NCBI GenBank assembly: GCA_900555175.1
Contig: USJT01000110.1
Span: forward strand, 1-5,007
From: an uncultured bacterium
GTDB taxonomy: Bacteria > Cyanobacteriota > Vampirovibrionia > Gastranaerophilales > Gastranaerophilaceae
DNA: 5,007 nt
Reading direction: 5' to 3'
Position numbers and translations under genes: made by a program. Below the pieces are notes generated by a model. The model worked only from the letters and a program-made list of their open reading frames with translations. It had not been told where the DNA came from and did not search any database. How positions within the stretch are numbered: the first letter of the stretch is position 1; each line of letters opens with the position of its first letter. Below are positions 1 through 4,997 of this stretch, in pieces.

Positions 1-761
1 GGAAGCGGTAGTTGTTCTCCTGTTCTTAAGTAATGTTCAATTCTTGCAATCAAAGTCGGATCAGCTAATGCACCTCGTCCTATTGCAACTCCGTCTGCTT
101 TTGATAGTTCAAGACATTTTATTGCAGCTTCAACTGATGTGACATCTCCGTTTGCAAATACAGGAATATCAACGTTTTCTTTTAAAGCTTTTATTTTTTC
201 CCAGTCAGCTTCTCCTGAATACATTTGAGAGCGGGTTCTTGCATGGATTGTTATGAATTGCGCACCTGCCTCTTGCATTTGTTGACCGAATTCAACATAA
301 TTCATTTCTTCAAAGGTGTATCCCAGTCTGAATTTTACACTTACAGGTTTATCTGTTCCGTCTTTAACTGCTTTAACTAAATCTGCCGCAAGGCTCGGAT
401 TTCGCATTAAGGCACAGCCATCTTGCCCGCAGACTACTTTTTTTACAGGACATCCCATATTTATATCTATCATATCTGCGTAATCGCTTAAAAATTCTGC
501 TGCCTGACGCATCATAAAAGGTTTGTGTCCGCTTATTTGATAAGATATAGGAGAATGATTCGGATCTCTTTTTAAAATCTCTGTTCCGCTTCGCCCATTC
601 AGGGTTTGTGCAAGATATTCAGAACTAATCATTTCCGTTGTCAAAAGTGCATTTTTTGAATATTTTCTGATAAGACTTCTCAATACATAATCTGTTATTC
701 CTGCCATTGGAGCAAGCGATACGCGGCTTTGGATTAATGTTGAAACAATATTATTTGACAT
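1..761 (-). CDS. dusB: tRNA-dihydrouridine synthase DusB-type (3' end outside window)
   Basis: FMN-dependent enzyme that reduces specific uridines in the tRNA D-loop to dihydrouridine with NADPH, in the cytoplasm. The minus-strand frame from ATG at 761 is open to the left edge, giving about 253 residues; family members are about 320-350, so the C-terminal helical domain is missing only because the window ends. Visible landmarks: LAPMAGITD at residues 16-24 (FMN-binding start of the TIM barrel), DINMGCPVKKV at about 99-109 with the catalytic Cys104 and its partner Asn101, VSVKFRLG at about 140-147 with the conserved Lys143, IHARTRSQMYSGEADW around 172-187, FANGDV and DGVAIGRGAL for phosphate binding near the barrel end. 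All key residues are present. DusB-like motifs (MGCP-KKV) suggest this subfamily, though Dus assignment without the C-terminus is not certain. The start overlaps the upstream TPR gene by 11 bases, with a GGAG 4 bases before the ATG, which suggests translational coupling. Confidence 0.95.
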   Translation of the reverse strand, partial: MSNNIVSTLIQSRVSLAPMAGITDYVLRSLIRKYSKNALLTTEMISSEYLAQTLNGRSGTEILKRDPNHSPISYQISGHKPFMMRQAAEFLSDYADMIDINMGCPVKKVVCGQDGCALMRNPSLAADLVKAVKDGTDKPVSVKFRLGYTFEEMNYVEFGQQMQEAGAQFITIHARTRSQMYSGEADWEKIKALKENVDIPVFANGDVTSVEAAIKCLELSKADGVAIGRGALADPTLIARIEHYLRTGEQLPL

Positions 762-2868
762 AAGGCTCCAATTCTGTAATACGAGATTTAGCATATTTTA
801 GGTAGTCATCATCATCTTTGTATGTTGATGTAAATGTTTTATAGTATGACATTGCATTTTTATACTGCTCAAGCATATCATAATCTACACCTATCAAATA
901 ATTTATAATTATTAAATCAGGATTTGATGTGATGGCTTTTTTATAATCGTTTATAGCATCTGTGTATTTCTTTTGAGTGTCATAAATCATACCTCTATAA
1001 TATAGTGCGTATGCATCTTTTGGCTCAGTGGTAAGTATTTTATTCAAGATTGCTAAGCTTTCATTATATTTTTGAGCATCGAAAAGTGAAACTGCTTTAT
1101 CAAGTTCTTCTGATGCTATTTGAGCGTCTAAGCTTTCCAGTAATTCTTTTGCATCTTTATTATCAGAATTTAGTGTAATAGCTTTTTGTGCATAAGTTTT
1201 GGCATTTGCAGTGTCACCTTGTTCTGAGTATAAGGCTGCTATGTAGTATGCAATATCAGAATTTGTCGGGGCAAGATTTAGTGCTTGTTTATAATATTCA
1301 ATAGCTTTGTCATTATTACCAAGATTTTGGTATGATGATGCGATTGCAAGCATTGTATCTGATGTTGCAGGTTTTATTGTTAAGTATTCATTTATCGCGT
1401 TTTGATAATCTTTGTTATTATAAAAATTAGCTGCTTTATCCAATTTTTCATCGGTAGACTGAGCGTTAATTGATTTTATAGTGTCTGAAACTTGTTTGTT
1501 ATTCGGAAATTTAAGGTTTGCAGTATTTAAAGTTGCAATAGCTGCATCATAGTTTTTATCTTGTCCTTGAGCTATTGCAAGGTTTACATAAACCTCAGAA
1601 TTAGATGAATCAAGTTTTATTACTTCATTATAAATTGCGATAGCATCAGCTATTTTGTTTTGTTTGTGAAGGTCTAATGCATAGTTATAAAGAATATCTG
1701 CGGCATTATTTGAGTAATTTTTCTTGATGTAATCAATAAATTGTGCTGTTGTCATTGTGCTTTTAACAGTATTAAGCATTTCATTTTGTGCAATTTCGTT
1801 ATCAGGCTCTTTGGCTAAAACTTTTTTATATTGTTCAAGAGCGCCTTTGTTATCACCCATTGCCGCAAGTGATTGTGCTTTGTATAAATTTGCCTGAACA
1901 TTGTCAGGATAAATGATTAATACAGAATCATAGGCCGTGATTGCTGTTTTGTAGTCCCCTTTTTGTTGATATAAAGTGCCTACATTCAAGCGGGTATTAA
2001 TATTTGACGGATCTAAATATTCTGCTTTAGAGTAATATCTTAACGCTTCATCGAAGTTGCCTTCTTTTTGCATAATTGCACCAAGATTAGCTGTTATTGC
2101 AGCGTCATTTGGAGATTCTTCAAGTTTTCTTTTATAAATTCTTTCAAGCGAATATAAGACATCTTTGTTATCAGTGGTTTTTGATAATACAAAATTATAT
2201 TGTTCAACTGCTTCATCTTCTTGTTGCAATTTATCAAGCATTTTTGCATACGATAGTCTAAGGTCTATATCGTTAGGGTCAACAGATACTGCTTTTTTAT
2301 AGAATTCTGCAGATTTTGTGTCGTTGCCTAAAAGCTTCATGATATCACCTGTTTGTTGAAAACTTTCTTTAATAAGGCTTGTATCGCTTAGTGATTGGTT
2401 AAATTCATAACCTGCTGCGGCAAATTCACCTTCTGCTCTAAGTTGTTTTGCTGTATCAAATCTGTTTTGTGCTGATGTATCAAAATTTATTTCATTAAGA
2501 CATTGATTAAGGTTTGATGTTACTTGAACAATAGCTTGTGAAGAGTTTCTTACCTGATTAGAATTCGGGTAATATACCAGGTAAAAAAGTGCTGCACGGT
2601 AATCATCTGCAGCTTTTGCATAATCCTTATCAGTGTTAGCATAATAAGTTCCGCGTGCAATATATGAGTTAATAAGTCCAATTCTTGCAGAATTGTCAAG
2701 ATAATTTATTCTTAATGCGCTTTTAAATTCAGTAATAGCCCCTGAATATTGATAATTGGATAAATATTGCTGACCTAAATCAAAATGCTCTTTAAAATCC
2801 GCAAAACACGGATTAATAGTAACAGCACCGAGTGTTAAAGCAAACATTAACTTGAAAATTTTATTCAT
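751..2868 (-). CDS. exported tetratricopeptide-repeat (TPR) protein, 705 aa
   Basis: A protein-interaction scaffold of unknown specific role, probably exported. Residues 1-23 form a Sec signal peptide (MNKIFK, then a hydrophobic stretch, then CFA before Asp24). Cys21 is not in a lipobox, so type I cleavage is more likely than lipidation. The rest is almost wholly TPR units, about fifteen by eye, for example at 25-58, 59-97, 167-200, 201-234, 257-289, 290-323, 324-357, 390-423, 424-457, 503-536, 537-570, 584-617, 618-651 and 652-686. They carry the usual spaced small and aromatic residues (G-x-x-Y, then A, then P at the end, as in YYSKAEYLDPSN). Linkers near 360-390 and 460-475 split the array into blocks. 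No catalytic domain is visible. An AGAGGG Shine-Dalgarno lies 9 bases before the ATG. The gene sits behind a terminator, so its promoter should lie in 2869-2950, but I could not define one. It overlaps dusB by 11 bases. A membrane or envelope assembly role is conceivable but unproven. Confidence 0.9.
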   Translation of the reverse strand: MNKIFKLMFALTLGAVTINPCFADFKEHFDLGQQYLSNYQYSGAITEFKSALRINYLDNSARIGLINSYIARGTYYANTDKDYAKAADDYRAALFYLVYYPNSNQVRNSSQAIVQVTSNLNQCLNEINFDTSAQNRFDTAKQLRAEGEFAAAGYEFNQSLSDTSLIKESFQQTGDIMKLLGNDTKSAEFYKKAVSVDPNDIDLRLSYAKMLDKLQQEDEAVEQYNFVLSKTTDNKDVLYSLERIYKRKLEESPNDAAITANLGAIMQKEGNFDEALRYYSKAEYLDPSNINTRLNVGTLYQQKGDYKTAITAYDSVLIIYPDNVQANLYKAQSLAAMGDNKGALEQYKKVLAKEPDNEIAQNEMLNTVKSTMTTAQFIDYIKKNYSNNAADILYNYALDLHKQNKIADAIAIYNEVIKLDSSNSEVYVNLAIAQGQDKNYDAAIATLNTANLKFPNNKQVSDTIKSINAQSTDEKLDKAANFYNNKDYQNAINEYLTIKPATSDTMLAIASSYQNLGNNDKAIEYYKQALNLAPTNSDIAYYIAALYSEQGDTANAKTYAQKAITLNSDNKDAKELLESLDAQIASEELDKAVSLFDAQKYNESLAILNKILTTEPKDAYALYYRGMIYDTQKKYTDAINDYKKAITSNPDLIIINYLIGVDYDMLEQYKNAMSYYKTFTSTYKDDDDYLKYAKSRITELEPYVK

Positions 2869-2950
2869 AAATACAATCCCTCTTCACACAAAAATATTAA
2901 TACAATTATTATTGCACGAACATCGACATTTTACTATATTTTTTAACAAA

Positions 2951-2982
2951 AAAAAGACGGCTAAAAATTTAGCCGCCTTTTT
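2951..2982 (-). terminator. intrinsic terminator of the 50-aa gene
   Basis: A hairpin with an 8-bp core stem (CGGCTAAA at 2958-2965 with TTTAGCCG at 2968-2975), one mismatch, then a G-C and a run of A-T pairs. Read on the minus strand it follows the small gene's stop codon by about 15 bases and ends in eight T residues (2955-2948), a classic Rho-independent terminator. On the plus strand it also ends in five T residues, so it could work both ways, but no plus-strand gene is seen upstream of it. Confidence 0.85.
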
Positions 2983-2997
2983 GAATAGTAATATTTA

Positions 2998-3150
2998 TTA
3001 ATTCTCAAAATTCGTTTTTGATACAAAATTCATAACATCATCAAACAATATTTGTATCGGAAGTGTCATATCAAATTGCAAATATTCACCGTTGTTTAAA
3101 TCCAAAAATACTTCCTGTGTTTGTTCTTCTTGTTTTTGTTCGTTAGCCAT
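2998..3150 (-). CDS. small orphan protein, 50 aa
   Basis: A short gene I do not recognise. The start ATG (3150-3148) follows AAGGAG with a 7-base gap, the best Shine-Dalgarno on this strand, and the frame ends at TAA just before an intrinsic terminator. With the promoter at 3246-3274 it makes a complete single-gene transcription unit, which is the main argument that it is real. The protein begins with a Gln/Glu-rich, probably disordered part (MANEQKQEEQTQE), then a more hydrophobic and acidic part (VFLDLNNGEYLQFDMTLP, IQILFDDVMNFV) that could form a short strand pair and a helix. There is no signal peptide, transmembrane segment, cysteine or metal motif. It could be a small regulator or a binding partner of a larger protein; no function can be assigned from the sequence. 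Confidence 0.72.
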   Translation of the reverse strand: MANEQKQEEQTQEVFLDLNNGEYLQFDMTLPIQILFDDVMNFVSKTNFEN

Positions 3151-3157
3151 ACATAAA

Positions 3158-3163
3158 CTCCTT
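3158..3163 (-). promoter_or_regulatory. Shine-Dalgarno of the 50-aa gene
   Basis: AAGGAG on the minus strand, 7 bases before the ATG. It supports the choice of start and the reality of the small gene. Confidence 0.8.
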
Positions 3164-3245
3164 TTTATTTATTTAATCTCTTCTGTTCATATTTGCTTGT
3201 GTTTATATAATCGGTATGTTGTTTTTAAAACTTTAATGAACCTTT

Positions 3246-3274
3246 AATATAAATTACCTTGAAATTGTTATCAA
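3246..3274 (-). promoter_or_regulatory. sigma70-type promoter for the 50-aa gene
   Basis: On the minus strand TTGATA (3274-3269) and TATATT (3251-3246) are separated by exactly 17 bases. The predicted start of transcription is near 3239, which gives an untranslated leader of almost 90 bases before the ATG at 3150. A weaker TATAAA (3207-3202) closer to the gene lacks a good -35 box. This promoter is divergent from that of infC. Confidence 0.5.
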
Positions 3275-3341
3275 ATAAGAGGTTTAAGGCATTTTTGCAA
3301 CTGATTTACATTTTGTTACAAAAAAAAAATTGTTTGAAATG

Positions 3342-3358
3342 TGCTAAAATAGTAATTT
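3342..3358 (+). promoter_or_regulatory. infC promoter, extended -10
   Basis: TGCTAAAAT at 3342-3350 is an extended -10 (TG-n-TAAAAT) with no good -35 at the right distance, only an A-tract at 3319-3329. An overlapping alternative is TTGTTT (3330-3335), 17 bases, TAATTT (3353-3358). Either gives a leader of about 45-55 bases before the Shine-Dalgarno and start of infC. Confidence 0.45.
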
Positions 3359-3386
3359 TGTGCTACCATGACACTTGTAATTACTA
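3350..3386 (+). repeat. 8-bp inverted repeat at the infC transcription start
   Basis: TAGTAATT (3350-3357) and AATTACTA (3379-3386) are perfect inverted copies around a 21-base middle that itself holds GTG/CAC. The left arm overlaps the -10 region, so it would be an operator if the first start is used, or a leader hairpin upstream of the Shine-Dalgarno if transcription starts earlier. Confidence 0.35.
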
Positions 3387-3397
3387 AATAACAACAT

Positions 3398-3404
3398 AGG
3401 AGAT
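3398..3404 (+). promoter_or_regulatory. Shine-Dalgarno that selects the AUA start of infC
   Basis: AGGAGAT is placed 7 bases before ATA at 3411 and 48 bases before the first ATG at 3453. There is no purine-rich ribosome site just before that ATG. This spacing is the reason for annotating the upstream non-ATG start. Confidence 0.8.
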
Positions 3405-3410
3405 AAGACA

Positions 3411-3950
3411 ATAGCACCCAACGACACAAGAAATCACAAAAATCAAGCAATAATGAATGAAAGAATTCGTTCAAAAGAAGTTCGTTTAATAGATCAAAAT
3501 GGTGAAAATAAAGGGATTATACCTACATCAAAGGCTTTACAATTAGCTTATGATGCTGATTTAGATCTTGTATTAATTAATCCAAATCAAGATCCGCCTG
3601 TTGCAAAGATTCTAAATTATGGTAAATATAAATATGAATTAGACAAAAAGGCAAAAGAAGCAAAGAAAAAACAGCATACAGTAGATGTAAAAGAGATAAA
3701 GATTCGTTATAAGATTGATACTCATGACTATCAAGTAAGAATAAAAAGTATTGAGAAATTCATCTCTCAAGGCAATAAAGTAAAAATTGTTGTAATGTTA
3801 AGAGGTCGTGAAATGCAGCATTCAAATCTTGCATTCGATCTTGCAAACAAGTTTGTAGAAGATTTGAAGAACATGCCTGTTGTAATAGAAAAGAAACCTC
3901 AGCTTGAAGGTCGTAATGTTACTTTATATATAGCTCCGAGTGCTTCTTAA
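3411..3950 (+). CDS. infC: translation initiation factor IF-3, with AUA start codon
   Basis: IF-3 binds the 30S subunit, keeps it apart from 50S and checks the start codon and initiator tRNA. With the ATA start it has 179 residues, the usual family length; from the ATG at 3453 only 165. The N-terminal domain opens with NERIRSKEVRLID (residues 16-28) and includes PPVAKILNYGKYKYE (about 62-76), the family signature stretch. A lysine-rich helical linker (KKAKEAKKK, about 79-87) leads to the C-terminal domain: VDVKEIKIRYKID (about 91-103), HDYQV, GNKVKIVVMLRGREMQH (about 121-137) and the closing strand NVTLYIAP. In E. coli, AUU-start infC is self-limited because IF-3 rejects non-canonical starts; AUA would fit the same feedback. 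The 14 extra codons (IAPNDTRNHKNQAI) are in frame with no stop. In many bacteria rpmI and rplT follow; here they do not. Confidence 0.96.
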   Translation: MAPNDTRNHKNQAIMNERIRSKEVRLIDQNGENKGIIPTSKALQLAYDADLDLVLINPNQDPPVAKILNYGKYKYELDKKAKEAKKKQHTVDVKEIKIRYKIDTHDYQVRIKSIEKFISQGNKVKIVVMLRGREMQHSNLAFDLANKFVEDLKNMPVVIEKKPQLEGRNVTLYIAPSAS

Positions 3951-3959
3951 AAAAATTTC

Positions 3960-3987
3960 TTGACTGAAAATTTTCAGCCAGTATAAT
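3960..3987 (+). promoter_or_regulatory. near-consensus sigma70 promoter upstream of tRNA-Phe
   Basis: TTGACT (3960-3965), 16 bases, TATAAT (3982-3987), only 10 bases after the infC stop. Transcription should begin near 3994 and run into tRNA-Phe with a leader of about 85 bases. No terminator separates it from infC, so read-through from infC may also contribute. Confidence 0.75.
3964..3977. repeat. 14-bp perfect palindrome inside the tRNA promoter
   Basis: CTGAAAATTTTCAG is a perfect palindrome covering the end of the -35 box and most of the spacer. It is not followed by a T-run, so it is not a terminator. Its position suits a dimeric repressor or regulator site, but an AT-rich chance palindrome is possible. 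Confidence 0.5.
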
Positions 3988-3996
3988 AAAAAACGT

Positions 3997-4044
3997 GGCA
4001 AATAAATATTTATATCCATTTACTCCAGACGAATATTTTTTGCC
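3997..4044 (+). other. hairpin in the tRNA-Phe leader
   Basis: The arms at 3997-4010 (GGCAAATAAATATT) and 4032-4044 (AATATTTTTTGCC) pair over 13 bp with one bulged base and a 21-base loop. It begins about where the transcript from 3960-3987 would begin. It is not a terminator (no T-run after it). It may be a processing or stability structure of the precursor. Confidence 0.5.
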
Positions 4045-4071
4045 TCAATATTAAAAGATTTACAACTAAAT

Positions 4072-4159
4072 AAAATATGCCGCGTTAGCTCAGTTGGTAG
4101 AGCAAGGGACTGAAAATCCCTGTGTCCTTGGTTCGATTCCGAGACGCGGCATATTTTTT
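4072..4159 (+). terminator. extended acceptor helix plus T-run at the tRNA end
   Basis: The acceptor stem pairing carries on for 7 bp beyond the mature ends: AAAATAT (4072-4078) with ATATTTT (4151-4157), giving a 14-bp helix directly followed by T residues to 4159. It can hold the precursor ends together and may help to end transcription, though a tRNA-sized loop is atypical for an intrinsic terminator. Confidence 0.35.
4079..4151 (+). tRNA. tRNA-Phe (anticodon GAA)
   Basis: A full cloverleaf of 73 bases with all invariant parts: acceptor GCCGCGT (4079-4085) with ACGCGGC (4144-4150), D-stem GCTC/GAGC (4088-4091, 4100-4103), anticodon stem AGGGA/TCCCT around loop CTGAAAA with anticodon GAA at 4112-4114, five-base variable loop GTGTC, T-arm CTTGG-TTCGATT-CCGAG, and discriminator A at 4151. 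CCA is not encoded, so it must be added by CCA-adding enzyme. GAA reads the phenylalanine codons UUC and UUU. It lies downstream of infC on the same strand behind its own promoter and is followed by a T-run at 4154-4159. Confidence 0.98.
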
Positions 4160-4193
4160 GTATCTAAAACAAACAAATTGGACTCTATCCAAC

Positions 4194-4221
4194 TTGAATT
4201 TGCCAAATAATATGTTATAAT
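4194..4221 (+). promoter_or_regulatory. sigma70 promoter of the truncated TPR gene
   Basis: TTGAAT (4194-4199), 16 bases, TATAAT (4216-4221), with an additional TG at 4213-4214 that makes it an extended -10. Predicted start near 4228, about 29 bases before the TTG codon. Confidence 0.65.
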
Positions 4222-4256
4222 TAAAAATATTTTATAGAATTTTAGGAGTTACAGAT

Positions 4257-4385
4257 TTGAATAGTTATGGTGATGAATTCAAGCAGGTACTAACCAGTGC
4301 CGAAGCGTATAATGAACTGGGCTGGTCAAAATATGAACAACAGGATTACGAAGGTGCGCTAAAGGATTTGGACAAATATCATTGA
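4257..4385 (+). pseudogene. 5' stump of a TPR protein gene, 42 codons
   Basis: A TTG start, 7 bases after AGGAGT (4244-4249), opens a 42-residue frame that contains one good TPR-like helix pair: AEAYNELGWSKYEQQDYEG followed by ALKDLDK. It stops at TGA in the place where the second helix of a TPR should pass into the next unit (typically ALKDLDKAI...), so it looks like the beginning of a longer protein whose remainder is lost. Base use is less AT-rich than that of the repeats that follow. In the frame that starts one base earlier, IIEQTLQEFDFFELIGG continues after the stop to about 4446; this may be a frameshifted remnant or chance. No signal peptide is seen, unlike the 705-residue TPR protein. 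A genuine 42-residue single-TPR peptide is the alternative, given its intact promoter and ribosome site. Confidence 0.55.
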
Positions 4386-4395
4386 ACAGACATTG

Positions 4396-4603
4396 CAGGA
4401 ATTTGATTTTTTTGAACTAATAGGGGGTGTTTCAAATATATCTTGATTTTTTTAGTCGGAATTTGCTAAAAATAAAATTCCTGAACTGGCAAAAAAGTCC
4501 GATTACTGTCCGTCAATGTCTAAAACAAGACAGTGTCTCAAAACCTTAAATGGCGGGAATTTAGACACAGTTCAGGAATTTTGGGACAGGACAGTGTTGA
4601 AAA
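4396..4603. repeat. repeat-dense island, possible MITE or decayed insertion element
   Basis: About 210 bases with no convincing gene but many nested repeats. A 15-bp perfect inverted repeat (AAAATTCCTGAACTG at 4474-4488, CAGTTCAGGAATTTT at 4568-4582) encloses a second pair (TGTCTAAA 4517-4524, TTTAGACA 4560-4567) and a palindrome AGACAGTGTCT (4528-4538). GACAGTGT recurs in direct orientation at 4529-4536 and 4590-4597, and a related GGACAGT is inverted at 4506-4512. GGAATTT occurs at 4398, 4458, 4556 and 4575, and TTGATTTTTTT twice (4404, 4443). Such structure is typical of small non-autonomous elements or the fused ends of insertion sequences. No transposase and no clear target duplication were found, so the boundaries are only estimates. 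Confidence 0.45.
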
Positions 4604-4626
4604 TTTTTTTAAAATTTTAAATTTAG

Positions 4627-4944
4627 GTGGAAATTTATTTTAATTTACTCGGAAGTACAAAAACTATTAATAAAATGTCTCAAATTGTAAAAAAAAGAGG
4701 CGGATTTATTAATAGATTAGAAAAAGAAGAAAATGCTGACGTTTTTATAAGTGAAAAACTAGATAATGTTTCACTAAGTCATAAAAAATATGGTAAAGAT
4801 ATACCAAAATATATAAAACCAATATCACTTAGAGCATTTACAGCTAAAAATGAAGAAAAAATAATTAAAACATTGCGAGAAGCTGTAAAGAAAACGGAGA
4901 ACGATTGGTATATTGCTGATTTCTCAGCTCAATTGCATATGTAA
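4627..4944 (+). CDS. orphan 105-aa protein, weakly BRCT-like
   Basis: A lysine-rich protein I cannot name. The frame begins at GTG immediately after an in-frame TAG and has no Shine-Dalgarno, so translation may be leaderless, weak, or the gene may have lost its natural 5' end to the adjacent repeats. The next candidate start, ATG at 4675 (Met17), also lacks a ribosome site and would remove the first predicted strand. The pattern strand (IYFNLLGS, residues 3-10), helix (TINKMSQIVKKRGG, 13-26), strand, ADVFIS (37-42), helix (SHKKYGKDIPKYI) and PISLRAF (65-71) resembles the order in BRCT domains, including the Gly-Gly after the first helix; a tryptophan typical of the third BRCT helix is absent there. 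A charged helix (EEKIIKTLREAVKK) and the tail NDWYIADFSAQLHM follow. It ends in a strong terminator. BRCT is an inference from pattern only. Confidence 0.6.
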   Translation: MEIYFNLLGSTKTINKMSQIVKKRGGFINRLEKEENADVFISEKLDNVSLSHKKYGKDIPKYIKPISLRAFTAKNEEKIIKTLREAVKKTENDWYIADFSAQLHM

Positions 4945-4961
4945 TAAATTCTGATATATTG

Positions 4962-4997
4962 AAGCGTCTTTAAGTCATAACTTAAAGACGCTTTTTT
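4962..4997 (+). terminator. strong intrinsic terminator after the 105-aa gene
   Basis: A perfect 14-bp stem (AAGCGTCTTTAAGT at 4962-4975 with ACTTAAAGACGCTT at 4980-4993), tetraloop CATA, and a T-run at 4992-4997. It starts 17 bases after the stop codon of the 105-residue gene and ends its transcript. The minus-strand side lacks a comparable T-run, so it acts on the plus strand. Confidence 0.93.

Noticed and set aside
751..2868. TPR protein as a lipoprotein because of Cys21
   Set aside because: The residues before the cysteine (TINP) do not fit a lipobox, and CFA before Asp24 fits ordinary signal peptidase cleavage.
3453..3950. infC starting at the ATG at 3453
   Set aside because: No Shine-Dalgarno precedes it, while AGGAGAT is well spaced for the in-frame ATA at 3411 and IF-3 is known for rare starts.
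3960..3980. Palindrome after infC as an intrinsic terminator
   Set aside because: The stem is not GC-rich and is followed by a TATAATAAAA stretch, not by a T-run; it fits better as part of a promoter.
4503..4568. Minus-strand frame from GTG at 4568 reading VSKFPPFKVLRHCLVLDIDGQ before a stop
   Set aside because: Only 21 codons, lies inside the inverted repeats and has no ribosome site. More likely a shadow of the repeat element than a gene, though its protein-like look may come from a multi-copy element.
4396..4603. CRISPR array
   Set aside because: The repeats are short, unequally spaced and in both orientations; there are no regular repeat-spacer units.
4079..4620. tRNA-Phe as a phage or island attachment site
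   Set aside because: No second copy of the tRNA 3' end (GGTTCGATTCCGAG) was found in the window and no integrase is present, so integration is not supported here.
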